Shown: in pieces, positions 25,712 through 35,436 of the stretch | How positions within the stretch are numbered: the stretch's first letter is position 1 | How the letters are laid out: each line of letters opens with the position of its first letter | Source of the DNA: an uncultured Caryophanales bacterium | GTDB lineage: Bacteria > Bacillota_I > Bacilli_A > RF39 > UBA660 | DNA length: 55,584 nt | Direction of reading: 5' to 3' | Assembly: GCA_946628005.1 (NCBI GenBank) | Contig: CAMOWA010000007.1 | Coordinates: 1 to 55,584, forward strand | Notes under the pieces: generated by a model | Databases searched by the model: none | The model's input: the letters and a program-made list of their open reading frames with translations, nothing else | Told to the model about the DNA's origin: nothing | Made by a program: the position numbers and the translations under genes

Positions 25712-27682
25712 TTATGATTCTTCACTATCAATTATTTCATCAAAAGTAGGGTCAGTTATATGAGGCTCTGTTCCTTTTAAAAAATATACTAACTTAGTAT
25801 TTTTACTACTATCGGATAAAGGTTTACCAGAAATTGGCTCAACAAGAACTCCAACTACATTTTTTGGCTTTTCATACCAACCATCATTGGGATCTATATT
25901 TTCTTCAATTTTTTCAACAGTATTGTACCAAATGTTTTGAGCATATTTATAATCTTTAGTAGTGAGGGAATCATTATTATCATACCCTACCCAAACAGAG
26001 CATAATATATTTTTATTAAAACCAATATTCCAATTATCTGAATTAGTCGTTCCACTCTTTAATGCATATTTATGTTTTAATTTTGAAGATAAACTAATTG
26101 CAGTAGGATAATTATAGTCAATATAAAGAGGATCATATGTAGCAGTTAAAAGATTATTTAAAATAAATACTAAACTACTATTAAGTACTAGTTCAGGATT
26201 GTATTCTTTTTTATACAAGACATTGTTATTACCATCAGTTACCTTTGTAATAAAATGAGGTGATACTTTATATCCCAAATTTGCAAAAGAAGCATATCCA
26301 GCAGACATATTTAAAATATTTATTTCATTTGTTCCGAGCGGTAAAGAAGCTATACTTTCAAGCTTTTCTGGAATGCCAACTCTTTTAGCTACTTGTATTA
26401 ATGCATCATATCCTAAAAACATATGAGTTTTAATAGCATAAATATTTTCACTATATGCAATAGCAGTTGCCATAGAAATAGGTTTATTTCCATATTTATT
26501 ATTGTAATTACTAGGAGTATATGTTTTTTTATCTTGTGTTGGAAAAGTAGTAGGCTCACTTAAAAAAGCCGAACTAGCAGTAAAACCATTCTCTAAGGCA
26601 GCATAATACAAATATGGTTTCATTGTAGAACCAACTTGCCTAGAAGAAGAAATTGCTCGATTGTATGTAGATTGATTATAAGCTCTTCCACCAATAAGGG
26701 CATATACTCCTCCAGTTTTAGGATCCATAACAACACTTGCTGTTTGCAAATTAGTTTTATTTTGAAAAGCTTCACGAATATTATCTTCTAGTATTTTTTG
26801 CATAGAATAATCTAAAGTAGTATATATTTTTAAACCATTGATATTTGAATAGTTTTTAGGAATTGTATCTAATGTATTTAATTCCTCTAAAACCGCATCT
26901 TGATAATAACGGATACTACTTAAATCATCAGAATTATCTTCTTTTCCAATAAGATTAATTTCAAGTTTATAGGCTTCATTTTCTTCTTTTTCAGTAATAA
27001 TATTATTCTTCTTTAAGTTCTCTAAAATTAATAATTGTCGCTCTTTAGCTGCTTGATAATCAATTAATGGTGAATATTTACTAGGAGCTTTTGGAATAGC
27101 AGCTAACATAGATGCTTCAGACAAAGATAAATCTTTAGCTTTTTTTCCAAAATAATATTTACTAGCATTTTCAATTCCATATTTTCCATGACCATAGTTA
27201 ATAGTATTTAAATATCCCTCTAATATTTCATCTTTACTATAATTAGCTTCAATTCTAAGGGTATACAATGCCTCTTCCCATTTTCTTTTAAATGTTTTAT
27301 CGAAATCTAAAAATAAATTTTTAGCATATTGTTGAGTAATTGTAGAAGCCCCTTGAACCATTTTCTTATTTTTTATATTTGTTAAAAAAGCTTTCCCAAT
27401 TCTTAGAAAATCAAATCCAAAATGTTTATAAAAATATTTATCTTCAGTATATATTGTAGATTGGATAAGATATGGACTAATCTCCTCTAAAGAAACCCAT
27501 TCTTTCTTATTGTTACCCTTAAAAAAAACATTGTCATTTTTATCATATAATGTAATATTATTTGCACTATTAATTAATATTTTAGGAGATACTTTTGCAT
27601 ATACATAAAATGCTAAACCAATAACTATAGATAAACCAAATAGAATAATAAATAAACGAAAAAAATGTTTTAGATATTTCAT
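25712..27682 (-). CDS. Class A penicillin-binding protein (PBP1A type)
   Basis: The 656-residue bifunctional peptidoglycan synthase has one N-terminal transmembrane helix. Its glycosyltransferase-51 domain shows EDKYFYKHFGFDFLRIGKAF, QGASTITQQYAKNLFL and KDEILEGYLNTINYGHG. Its transpeptidase domain has catalytic STMK (about residue 390), SEN and the KSGT box in LKSGTTNSDNWN. The start at 27682 (MKYLKHFF) follows GGTGAGG; the frame is open up to 27802 without support. It leads the minus-strand operon and is divergent from the next gene. Confidence 0.95.
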   Translation of the reverse strand: MKYLKHFFRLFIILFGLSIVIGLAFYVYAKVSPKILINSANNITLYDKNDNVFFKGNNKKEWVSLEEISPYLIQSTIYTEDKYFYKHFGFDFLRIGKAFLTNIKNKKMVQGASTITQQYAKNLFLDFDKTFKRKWEEALYTLRIEANYSKDEILEGYLNTINYGHGKYGIENASKYYFGKKAKDLSLSEASMLAAIPKAPSKYSPLIDYQAAKERQLLILENLKKNNIITEKEENEAYKLEINLIGKEDNSDDLSSIRYYQDAVLEELNTLDTIPKNYSNINGLKIYTTLDYSMQKILEDNIREAFQNKTNLQTASVVMDPKTGGVYALIGGRAYNQSTYNRAISSSRQVGSTMKPYLYYAALENGFTASSAFLSEPTTFPTQDKKTYTPSNYNNKYGNKPISMATAIAYSENIYAIKTHMFLGYDALIQVAKRVGIPEKLESIASLPLGTNEINILNMSAGYASFANLGYKVSPHFITKVTDGNNNVLYKKEYNPELVLNSSLVFILNNLLTATYDPLYIDYNYPTAISLSSKLKHKYALKSGTTNSDNWNIGFNKNILCSVWVGYDNNDSLTTKDYKYAQNIWYNTVEKIEENIDPNDGWYEKPKNVVGVLVEPISGKPLSDSSKNTKLVYFLKGTEPHITDPTFDEIIDSEES

Positions 27683-27778
27683 AAGCCTCACCATTTTTAG
27701 TATGATTAATATTATGAAAAATATGTATAAAAAAAATAATATGTTATAATATAAAAAAACGCGAGAGGAGATTATCAT

Positions 27779-28252
27779 ATGAAAGAGGAAAAAAATAGAC
27801 AAATGGATGAAGATCTAACAATAAATAATAAAAATAATTTTAGAACAATACTTTTAGCAATATATTTAACCTTATATAAACGTGGATATGAAAATATTTC
27901 CCTAAAAGAAGAAGACATAGAGAAATATATAAAAAATCTTGAAAGCATCTTTGATGATTATAATATAAATAGTGAAGATTTATTTGTTAGAACACCTGTA
28001 TTAGAAACTTATGATAGATATGGAGACTATTTAATGCAACTTTTTTTATCGATTAATATTGGATATATGAACGAGAAATATGATACTATTATTATAAATT
28101 GTAAAGACTTTTTTATAAAAAAGTTCTTAGAACAAAAAAAAGAATATGATGCTATTATAAATGATTGTTGCAATGCAATAATAGGCATAGACGATATAGA
28201 TGAGTCAGCCCAAGTAAAAGAAAAAAACAAGCAAAAAAATATTATAAAATAA
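27779..28252 (+). CDS. Hypothetical protein of 157 residues
   Basis: I do not recognise this gene. It has a clear ribosome-binding site (GAGAGGAG) and a TATAAT-like box a little upstream, so it is probably expressed. The product is soluble and predicted alpha-helical, with a lysine-rich tail (EKNKQKNIIK). A segment reads RTILLAIYLTLYKRGYENISLKE, and a CC pair occurs near residue 130. It lies between a divergent PBP gene and DUF1934-argS, so a lineage-specific housekeeping role is possible. Confidence 0.7.
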   Translation: MKEEKNRQMDEDLTINNKNNFRTILLAIYLTLYKRGYENISLKEEDIEKYIKNLESIFDDYNINSEDLFVRTPVLETYDRYGDYLMQLFLSINIGYMNEKYDTIIINCKDFFIKKFLEQKKEYDAIINDCCNAIIGIDDIDESAQVKEKNKQKNIIK

Positions 28253-28326
28253 TATTCATTAGACAATTATAAAAGCTTATAGTAAGTATGATATAATATG
28301 TTATTAAATGAGAAGTTGGTGATATC

Positions 28327-28677
28327 ATGTCAAAAATAAAAATCAACGTTATTATCAAAAACAATAATGACAAAATAAATTTTAATAAAGCCGCAATTCT
28401 TAGAGAAAACAAGATTGAATATATAGAAGAAAATAATACAATTACAATATTTGACTTTGAAAAAAAACAACTGATAAGAAACAATGATAATATTAAAATG
28501 GTATACCATTTTAATAAAAATAAAAAAACAGAGGGATTAATAACTCTGAAAGATAATAATGCAACAGTAACGATTATTATTACAACGAATAAAATAGAAA
28601 GAAAGGATCATGATATAAGAATTGAGTATTCTATAGAAGGCGAAAAGTTTTTATATCAAATAAAAGAAATAAAATGA
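28327..28677 (+). CDS. DUF1934 beta-barrel protein (YwiB family)
   Basis: The 116-residue protein has the alternating beta pattern of DUF1934 and ends EIEYSIEGEKFLYQIKEIK-like (RIEYSIEGEKFLYQIKEIK). In Bacillus the homologue ywiB also precedes argS and rpoE, which supports the call. The stop overlaps the argS start (ATGA). The function is unknown. Confidence 0.8.
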   Translation: MSKIKINVIIKNNNDKINFNKAAILRENKIEYIEENNTITIFDFEKKQLIRNNDNIKMVYHFNKNKKTEGLITLKDNNATVTIIITTNKIERKDHDIRIEYSIEGEKFLYQIKEIK

Positions 28678-30422
28678 GTATAATAAAGGATTTAGAAAAA
28701 GATATCAAAAAAATTGTTAAAGAAGCAGGATATGACATAGATAAATTATCGATGGAACCTTCTAATAGAAGAGATTTAGGAGAGTATCAATTAAATGACG
28801 CTATGCAATTAGCAAAAGCCTACCATGAAAATCCAAGAGTAATTGCCGAAAAAATAGTAAAAGAGTTATCAAAAGACAAAAGATTTGAAAATATTAATAT
28901 AGCAGGACCGGGGTTTATTAATTTTAGTCTACAATTAGAATACTGTTATGAAATTTTAAATAAAATGCAAAAAGACATATTTTCAAATATAGATAAAAGA
29001 GAAAACAAAAAAGTAATATTAGATTATGGGGGAGCAAACGTAGCAAAATCCTTGCATGTAGGTCATTTAAGAAGTGCTAATATAGGAGAATCATTAAAGA
29101 GACTAGCAAATACTATGGGATATGAAGCAATAGGAGATGCCCACCTAGGTGACTATGGAAGACCTCTGGGACTTGTAATAAATGAAATAAAAAGACAATA
29201 TCCAATTCTTCCATATTTTGATGAAAACTACAATGGAAGTTATGATAACCTAGATTTACCAATTACCAATGAAGATTTAGAAAAAATATATCCCATTGCT
29301 TCTCTTAAAGCAAAAGAAGATGAGAAGTATTTGGAAGAAAGTCGTACAATAACAGCAAAAATTCAACAAAAAGAAAAAGGATACTATGACTTATGGAAAA
29401 AAATAGTAGAAATATCAAAAGAAGATATAAAAAAAACATATTCTAAACTAAATGTTAATTTTGAAATATGGAACGGCGAAAGCGATGAAATGGAATATTT
29501 TGATGAATTATATAAAATATGCCAGGAAAGAAATATTCTTCAACAAAGTGAAGGAGCTCAAATCATTGATATATCAAAAGAAGATGACAAAAGTCCAATA
29601 CCACCACTTTTATTTATTAAATCTAATAATTCAGTATCATATGAAACAACCGATTTAGCAACCATTCTAGAAAGAATAAAAAACTATAATCCAGATGAGA
29701 TATGGTATGTTGTAGATGCAAGACAAGAACTACATTTTGAACAAGTATTCCGTGCAAGCAAAAAAATAGGAATAATAGATGATAATACAAAACTAGAATA
29801 TATAGGCTTTGGGACAATGAATGGACAAGATGGAAAACCATTTAAAACAAGAGATGGTGGAGTGATGACACTAAAAAAATTAATAGATTTAGTAAAAGCT
29901 GAAACAAAAAAGAAAATTACAAATGAATCAATAAAAGAAGAAGAAAAAGAAAGTATTTCAAATGATGTTGCTATAGCGACAATAAAATATGCTGATTTAT
30001 TGCCTTTTAGAAATACAGATTATGTATTTGAAATTGATAAATTTTCAGATTTAGAAGGAAAAACAGGCCCATATTTATTATATTCCACTATTAGGATGCG
30101 TTCCTTAATTAATAAAGCAAATATAAATAATTTAAAACCAGTTTCAAAACTAATAGGAGAAAAAGAAAAAGATATTATTTTAACCCTTTTAAATTTACCA
30201 TTTATATTAGATAAAGCATTAGATACAAAATCATTAAATGAAATAGCAGAATATTTATTCAAGTTAACATCAGCATATAATAAGTTTTATGCAGAAAATA
30301 GAATTTTAACAGAAAAAGATGAACAATTAAGAGACTCATGGATTACACTCACAGAGATTGTATATAGATTAAATTGCTTACTACTTGATATATTAGGAAT
30401 AACTATCCCAAATAAAATGTAA
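28674..30422 (+). CDS. argS: Arginyl-tRNA synthetase
   Basis: The 582-residue class I synthetase charges tRNA-Arg. It has an N-terminal Add1 domain, the HIGH-type motif HVGHLRSANIGESL near residue 128, GDAHLGDYGRPLG, a diverged KMSK region (FGTMNGQDGKPFKTRDGG), and a DALR anticodon-binding domain that ends LLDILGITIPNKM. The start overlaps DUF1934 by four bases. Confidence 0.97.
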   Translation: MSIIKDLEKDIKKIVKEAGYDIDKLSMEPSNRRDLGEYQLNDAMQLAKAYHENPRVIAEKIVKELSKDKRFENINIAGPGFINFSLQLEYCYEILNKMQKDIFSNIDKRENKKVILDYGGANVAKSLHVGHLRSANIGESLKRLANTMGYEAIGDAHLGDYGRPLGLVINEIKRQYPILPYFDENYNGSYDNLDLPITNEDLEKIYPIASLKAKEDEKYLEESRTITAKIQQKEKGYYDLWKKIVEISKEDIKKTYSKLNVNFEIWNGESDEMEYFDELYKICQERNILQQSEGAQIIDISKEDDKSPIPPLLFIKSNNSVSYETTDLATILERIKNYNPDEIWYVVDARQELHFEQVFRASKKIGIIDDNTKLEYIGFGTMNGQDGKPFKTRDGGVMTLKKLIDLVKAETKKKITNESIKEEEKESISNDVAIATIKYADLLPFRNTDYVFEIDKFSDLEGKTGPYLLYSTIRMRSLINKANINNLKPVSKLIGEKEKDIILTLLNLPFILDKALDTKSLNEIAEYLFKLTSAYNKFYAENRILTEKDEQLRDSWITLTEIVYRLNCLLLDILGITIPNKM

Positions 30423-30507
30423 AAAAAGTGTTGCTAATAATGAAGATATATGTTATAAAATTAATGGGTTTTTTGAAAAAAATGTTATTTAAACAGGAGG
30501 ACTATTT

Positions 30508-30948
30508 ATGAGTCTAAAGACAATGAAAAAGGAAGAGTTAGAACTACTTTCGAATAAAGATATTGCATACATGATATTAGAAGAATCTAATAAAAAAATG
30601 AATACTGCAGATTTATTTAAAAAAATAATAAAACTATTAGAACTTCCAGATAGTGTATTTGAAAGTAAAATAGCTGATTTTTATACTGCACTATCAACCG
30701 ATAAAAGATTTATTTTATTAGACAATGGGAAATGGGATTTAAGAAATAATCATACATCAGATAAAGTTATAAAGATATCAGATGAAGAAGAAGATGAAGA
30801 CGAAGAAGAGATAGAAAACGATAAACCGGAAGAAATAGAAGAAGATAGTTTTGATGATACAGAAAATGAAGACTATGATGATGAAACAAATGAAGAGTTA
30901 AAAGACTTAGTTGTCATAGATGAAGATGAATTGGAACTAGAAGAATAA
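30508..30948 (+). CDS. rpoE: DNA-directed RNA polymerase delta subunit
   Basis: The 146-residue delta subunit is specific to Firmicutes, especially Bacilli. The N-terminal HARE-HTH domain (residues about 1-85) contains DIAYMILEESNKKMNTADLFKKI. A highly acidic, disordered tail of Asp and Glu follows (about 90-146). Delta speeds recycling of RNA polymerase from DNA. ACAGGAGGA precedes the ATG. Its place after argS is conserved. Confidence 0.93.
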   Translation: MSLKTMKKEELELLSNKDIAYMILEESNKKMNTADLFKKIIKLLELPDSVFESKIADFYTALSTDKRFILLDNGKWDLRNNHTSDKVIKISDEEEDEDEEEIENDKPEEIEEDSFDDTENEDYDDETNEELKDLVVIDEDELELEE

Positions 30949-30956
30949 AAAATATA

Positions 30957-30982
30957 AAAGAGGAAATTGCTTTCTCTTTTTC
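30957..30982 (+). terminator. Terminator after rpoE
   Basis: AGAGGAAA pairs with TTTCTCT (one bulge) around TTGC and is followed by TTTTT. Confidence 0.6.
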
Positions 30983-31032
30983 TTGTTAATTATGTTATAA
31001 TAGGACTGATTACGAAAGAATAGGTGAAAAAA

Positions 31033-32097
31033 ATGATAGACAGATTAGAAGCAACACTTGAAAAATATAATTATTTGCAAGAAGAATTAACAAAAACTGA
31101 GGTATTAAGTGATATAAAGAAAACAAGGGAGTATTCAAAAGAAGTAAGTGAATTAGAAGATATTGTTAATTGTTATAAAAAATATAAAAAAGTTATTAAT
31201 GAAATAACTGATGCTAAAGAAATGATAAAAGATCCAGACTTAGGAGAAATGGCTAAAGAGGAATTAAAAACTTTAGAAGAAGAAAAAGAACAATTAGAAA
31301 AAGAGTTAGAAATATTATTAATACCAAAAGATCCAAATGATAATAAAAATATTATTATGGAAATAAGAGGTGCAGCAGGCGGAGATGAAGCAAATATATT
31401 TGCAGGTGATTTATTTAGAATGTATACAAGATATGCAGAAAAGCAGGGATTTACTTATAATGTATATAACTCCATTGACGGTACAGCAGGAGGTTTTAGC
31501 CAAATAGAACTTGTTATAAGAGGAAAAGGTGTTTATTCTAAATTAAAATATGAAAGTGGATCACATAGAGTTCAAAGAGTCCCAGTAACAGAATCAAACG
31601 GGAGACTGCAAACATCAACTGCAACTGTATTAGTTATGCCAGAAGCTGATGATGATGTTGAAATAGAAATTAATCAAAACGATTTAAGAATTGATATTTA
31701 TCGATCAAGCGGATGTGGAGGACAAGGTGTAAATACAACAGATTCAGCTGTTAGAATTACCCATTTACCAACAGGTCTAGTTGTTACATGTCAAAATGAA
31801 AGAAGTCAAATACAAAATAAAGAACAAGCTATGAAAGTATTAAAATCAAGACTTTATGAATTACAAGAGCAAGAAAGAGCTGAAAAAGAAGGAAACGAAA
31901 GACGCAGCAAAATAGGAACAGGAGATCGTGCAGAAAAAATAAGAACATATAATTATCCTCAAAATAGAGTAACAGATCATAGAATAGGTTATACAACCAA
32001 CAGTTTAGATAGAGTAATGGATGGAGCATTAGATGATATCATTTTAGCACTTCAACAAGAAGACCAAAAAAGAAAACTACAAGGTACAGAAGAATAA
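31033..32097 (+). CDS. prfA: Peptide chain release factor 1
   Basis: RF1 terminates translation at UAA and UAG. The 354-residue protein contains the catalytic GGQ in SSGCGGQGVNTTDSAVRITH near residue 230 and the decoding region AGGFSQIELVIRGKGVYSKL to VPVTESNGR. The ATG at 31033 is chosen because AGGTGA at its upstream GTG (31024) is the ribosome-binding site. prmC, which methylates the GGQ glutamine, starts immediately after the stop. Confidence 0.97.
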   Translation: MIDRLEATLEKYNYLQEELTKTEVLSDIKKTREYSKEVSELEDIVNCYKKYKKVINEITDAKEMIKDPDLGEMAKEELKTLEEEKEQLEKELEILLIPKDPNDNKNIIMEIRGAAGGDEANIFAGDLFRMYTRYAEKQGFTYNVYNSIDGTAGGFSQIELVIRGKGVYSKLKYESGSHRVQRVPVTESNGRLQTSTATVLVMPEADDDVEIEINQNDLRIDIYRSSGCGGQGVNTTDSAVRITHLPTGLVVTCQNERSQIQNKEQAMKVLKSRLYELQEQERAEKEGNERRSKIGTGDRAEKIRTYNYPQNRVTDHRIGYTTNSLDRVMDGALDDIILALQQEDQKRKLQGTEE

Positions 32098-32922
32098 ATG
32101 AAAATAGAAGAATTATTAATTTATGGAAAAAGTCATTGTCACTCAGAACATGCAAAAATACTTTTAGCTGAGTTGATAGGAAAGAATCCTTTAGAATTAT
32201 TAAATCATTTAAATGACATTGTATCAGATGAAAAAATAGAAATATACAAAAGAGAAATAGATGCTTTAGAAAAAGGAATACCTATTCAGTATATATTAGG
32301 AACAGTAAACTTTTACGGCAATATATTTGATATAGATAAAAGAGTCTTAATACCAAGATTTGAAACAGAAGAATTAGTTGAACAAACTATTAATTATATA
32401 CAAAAATATTTCACAAATCCTGTGGATATAGCTGATTTAGGATGTGGAAGTGGAGTAATAGGACTGACTCTTGAAAAAAAAATTCCCACAAAAACTGTGG
32501 ATTTAATAGATATTTCAGAAGAAGCCCTTAAAGTTACTCACAAAAATTGTGAAAAACTATCATCAAAAGCCAATATCATTCATAATGACTTTTTAGATAA
32601 TATTGAAAAAAAGTATGATATCATTATAAGCAATCCTCCTTATATTAAATCAAATGAAGAAATAGAAGACATTGTTAAAAAGAACGAACCAGAAATTGCC
32701 CTGTATGCTGGTGATGATGGATTAGACTGTTATAAGAAAATTTTAAAAGATATCAAAAAGAATATGAAAGAAAAATGTCTAATTGCTTTTGAAATAGGTT
32801 ATGACCAAAAAAATGATATTATTAATCTAGCAAATAAATATTTAGACAACATAAAAATAGAGTGTAAAAAAGACCTGTCAGGAAAAGACCGTATGATATT
32901 TATATTTAAAAATAATGAATAA
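32098..32922 (+). CDS. prmC: Release factor glutamine methyltransferase
   Basis: PrmC transfers a methyl group from SAM to the glutamine of the release-factor GGQ. It has the SAM loop DLGCGSGVIGLTLEKK near residue 113 and the catalytic NPPY in IISNPPYIKS. The length of 274 residues is normal. It follows prfA with no gap; translation is probably coupled, since no separate strong ribosome-binding site is evident. Confidence 0.96.
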   Translation: MKIEELLIYGKSHCHSEHAKILLAELIGKNPLELLNHLNDIVSDEKIEIYKREIDALEKGIPIQYILGTVNFYGNIFDIDKRVLIPRFETEELVEQTINYIQKYFTNPVDIADLGCGSGVIGLTLEKKIPTKTVDLIDISEEALKVTHKNCEKLSSKANIIHNDFLDNIEKKYDIIISNPPYIKSNEEIEDIVKKNEPEIALYAGDDGLDCYKKILKDIKKNMKEKCLIAFEIGYDQKNDIINLANKYLDNIKIECKKDLSGKDRMIFIFKNNE

Positions 32923-32931
32923 AATCTAAGA

Positions 32932-32966
32932 AAAAACCTCACTACTATATTGAAAGTGAGGTTTTT
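32932..32966 (+). terminator. Terminator hairpin containing the spoIIR ribosome-binding site
   Basis: AAAAACCTCAC (32932-32942) pairs perfectly with GTGAGGTTTTT (32956-32966) around a 13-base loop. The spoIIR ATG is the next base, and GTGAGG in the descending arm is its only visible ribosome-binding site. The hairpin therefore both terminates prmC transcripts and hides the spoIIR start in any read-through RNA. Confidence 0.8.
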
Positions 32967-33476
32967 ATGAAGAAAATAATTATTCTAACAAGTATTATAT
33001 TATTATTTTTATCTATTAATAAACAACAAAAAGAAAAAGTAATACCACAAGAATCAATAAGATTCAGGATTATTGCTAATAGTAATTCAAATGAAGACCA
33101 AATATTAAAAATGAGGATTGTTAATAATTTAAAAAAAGAATTAATCCATACAGAACAACTTCATTCAATAAAAGAAACAAGAACATATATAGAAAAGAAA
33201 TTACCAAAACTAAAAAAAATTGTGGAAAAAACAATAATAGATAATAATAGTAATAATACTTTCCACATAAACTATGGAAAAAACTTTTTTCCAGAAAAAG
33301 AATATAAAAATCAAAAATATAAAAGTGGAAATTATGAATCATTGGTAATTGAACTAGGTAAAGCTTCTGGTGAAAATTTTTGGTGTGTATTATTTCCACC
33401 ACTATGTTTCACAGATAAAGAAGATAATATAGAATATAAATCAATCATAAAAGAAATAATAGATAAGTATTTTTAA
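32967..33476 (+). CDS. spoIIR: Stage II sporulation protein R
   Basis: SpoIIR is secreted from the forespore and triggers SpoIIGA to activate sigma-E in the mother cell. The 169-residue protein has an N-terminal hydrophobic signal (IIILTSIILLFLSI) followed by the family motifs IRFRIIANSNSNEDQILKMRI and GENFWCVLFPPLCF. It is close to prfA-prmC as in Bacillus. It is somewhat shorter than Bacillus SpoIIR. Its presence implies a sporulation programme, at least historically. Confidence 0.9.
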   Translation: MKKIIILTSIILLFLSINKQQKEKVIPQESIRFRIIANSNSNEDQILKMRIVNNLKKELIHTEQLHSIKETRTYIEKKLPKLKKIVEKTIIDNNSNNTFHINYGKNFFPEKEYKNQKYKSGNYESLVIELGKASGENFWCVLFPPLCFTDKEDNIEYKSIIKEIIDKYF

Positions 33477-33510
33477 TAAAAAGTAAGAATATTATATATA
33501 AGGTGATACT

Positions 33511-34041
33511 ATGTCAAAAATCCTTATATATTTTTTTATAGGAATAAGCCTAAGTATTGATGCTTTCTCATTATCTTTAGCGATAGGAACGATTATAAAG
33601 AAGAGAAACAAAATAACTCTTTTCCCTATAATAGTAGGAATATTTCATTTTATTATGACAAATACAGGAAATAAAATTGGTTATTTACTTTCAAAAATAT
33701 CAAAACTTCCTTTAAAAAAAATATCAGGGATAATTTTTATATATTTAGCTATTGAAACATATCAAAATAAAAATACAAATGAAGAAATAAAAAAATTTTC
33801 ATTATTTAAACAAATATGTATTGCTTTTTTAGTAAGTATAGATAGTATTTTAGTAGGATTAGCATATGGAATAAAAAAAGAAAATATATTTTTAGCAGCC
33901 ATTATTTTTTTAGTAGAAAGTTCATTTTTTACTTATCTTGGTCTAAAAATTGGAGATAAAATTCAGAAAAGGATTGATAACTATAGTATTTACTTTGGAA
34001 CTATTATTTTGCTAGTAATAGGAATCTATTATCTATTTTAA
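33511..34041 (+). CDS. MntP/YtaF-family membrane protein
   Basis: The 176-residue protein has six predicted transmembrane helices in two related halves, with the conserved acidic helices SLSIDAFSLSLAIG and VSIDSILVGLAYG. The family includes the manganese exporter MntP and the sporulation protein YtaF. Position near prfA-spoIIR-rpiB recalls Bacillus mntP; the neighbouring spoIIR would also fit YtaF. AAGGTGATACT precedes the ATG. Confidence 0.8.
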   Translation: MSKILIYFFIGISLSIDAFSLSLAIGTIIKKRNKITLFPIIVGIFHFIMTNTGNKIGYLLSKISKLPLKKISGIIFIYLAIETYQNKNTNEEIKKFSLFKQICIAFLVSIDSILVGLAYGIKKENIFLAAIIFLVESSFFTYLGLKIGDKIQKRIDNYSIYFGTIILLVIGIYYLF

Positions 34042-34080
34042 CTATTTACGACAAATATAAATTAGAATAAAAGGAAATAA

Positions 34081-34109
34081 TTGACAAAAATAATAGAATT
34101 TCCTATGAT
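34081..34109 (+). promoter_or_regulatory. Predicted sigma-A promoter of murA
   Basis: TTGACA (34081-34086) and TATGAT (34104-34109) are spaced by 17 bases and lie 38 bases before the murA start. Confidence 0.75.
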
Positions 34110-34146
34110 AAAATAAAGAAATCAAAAAATCTGAAAGGAGTAAAAA

Positions 34147-35403
34147 ATGAAAATAATAGAAATAGAAGGTAATAGAGAACTTAGCGGGACAATTAGAGTA
34201 AGTGGAGCAAAAAATGCCACAGTTGCTTTAATTCCAGCTGCTATACTTACAGATGAAGAAGCAACTATTTGTAATATACCTGAAATTACAGACACAGATG
34301 CTCTATGTGATTTATTAAGCTCTTTAAATGTAAAAATAAATCGTTCAACGGAAAGTATAATAATTGATCCAAAGGAAATGATAAACACAGAAATTGAAGA
34401 GTCTCTTTCAAAAAAATTAAGAGCATCATACTATTTTATGGGAGCCTTACTAGGAAAATTTAAAAAAGCAGTGATGCACTTTCCAGGAGGATGTTCAATT
34501 GGGGCAAGGCCAATAGACTTACACTTAAAAGGATTTGAAGCATTAGGAGCAAAAGTCACAATAGAAGGAGATAAATACATAGTAGAAGCAGATGAATTGA
34601 CAGGAGCAAATATTTATTTAGACTTTGCATCTGTAGGAGCAACAATTAATATTATGCTAGCAGCAGTAAAAGCAAAAGGAACAACAATAATAGACAATGC
34701 TGCAAAAGAGCCTGAAATAGTTAATGTTGCTACATTTTTGAATAATATGGGAGCTAAAATAACGGGATCAGGAACGTCTACTATTAAAATAGAAGGGGTA
34801 GATTACCTTCATCAATGCTTTCATGAAGTAATACCAGATAGAATTGAAACAGGAACATATATAATTATCGGAGCATTATGCGGAAAAATGCTAAAAGTGG
34901 ATAATATCATCCCAGAGCATGTAGATTCATTGATATCAAAACTAGAAGAAATGGGAGTAGAATTAGAAATGGGAACTGACTATGTAACGATATTAAGTAG
35001 CAACAATCCTATAAAAGCAACAAATATAAAGACAGCTGTATATCCAGGATTTCCAACGGATTTACAACAACCAATAACAGTACTACTTACTCAGGCATCT
35101 GGTACAAGTAAAGTTACAGAAACAATATTTGAAAACAGATTTATGCATATTCCATATCTAAAATCACTCGGTGCAAATATAGAAATAAAAAATCAAACTG
35201 CAACGATTATAGGACCAAAAAAATTAAAAGGAACAGAAGTTGTAGCAACAGACTTACGAGCAGGAGCAGCCATGGTTGCAGCTGGATTAAAGGCAGAAGG
35301 AAAAACAACTATAACTAATGCAGAACATATTTTAAGAGGATATGAACAAATCGTAGAGAAACTAACTAATGTAGGTGCTAAAATCTCAATAAAAGAAATA
35401 TAA
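34147..35403 (+). CDS. murA: UDP-N-acetylglucosamine 1-carboxyvinyltransferase
   Basis: MurA transfers enolpyruvate to UDP-GlcNAc, the first committed step of peptidoglycan synthesis and the target of fosfomycin. The 418-residue enzyme has GAKNATVALIPA at the N-terminus and the active-site cysteine in FPGGCSIGARPIDLHL near residue 117, so it should be fosfomycin-sensitive by that criterion. The RAGAAMVAAGL block is also present. AAAGGAG precedes the ATG. Confidence 0.97.
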   Translation: MKIIEIEGNRELSGTIRVSGAKNATVALIPAAILTDEEATICNIPEITDTDALCDLLSSLNVKINRSTESIIIDPKEMINTEIEESLSKKLRASYYFMGALLGKFKKAVMHFPGGCSIGARPIDLHLKGFEALGAKVTIEGDKYIVEADELTGANIYLDFASVGATINIMLAAVKAKGTTIIDNAAKEPEIVNVATFLNNMGAKITGSGTSTIKIEGVDYLHQCFHEVIPDRIETGTYIIIGALCGKMLKVDNIIPEHVDSLISKLEEMGVELEMGTDYVTILSSNNPIKATNIKTAVYPGFPTDLQQPITVLLTQASGTSKVTETIFENRFMHIPYLKSLGANIEIKNQTATIIGPKKLKGTEVVATDLRAGAAMVAAGLKAEGKTTITNAEHILRGYEQIVEKLTNVGAKISIKEI

Positions 35404-35426
35404 TATACAAAGATATTTCTTTTTTT
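35392..35426 (+). terminator. Terminator overlapping the murA stop
   Basis: AAAGAAATAT within the last murA codons pairs with ATATTTCTTT, followed by T residues. The ribosome-binding site of the next gene lies just beyond (GGAGG). Confidence 0.6.
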
Positions 35427-35436
35427 TGGAGGTAAA

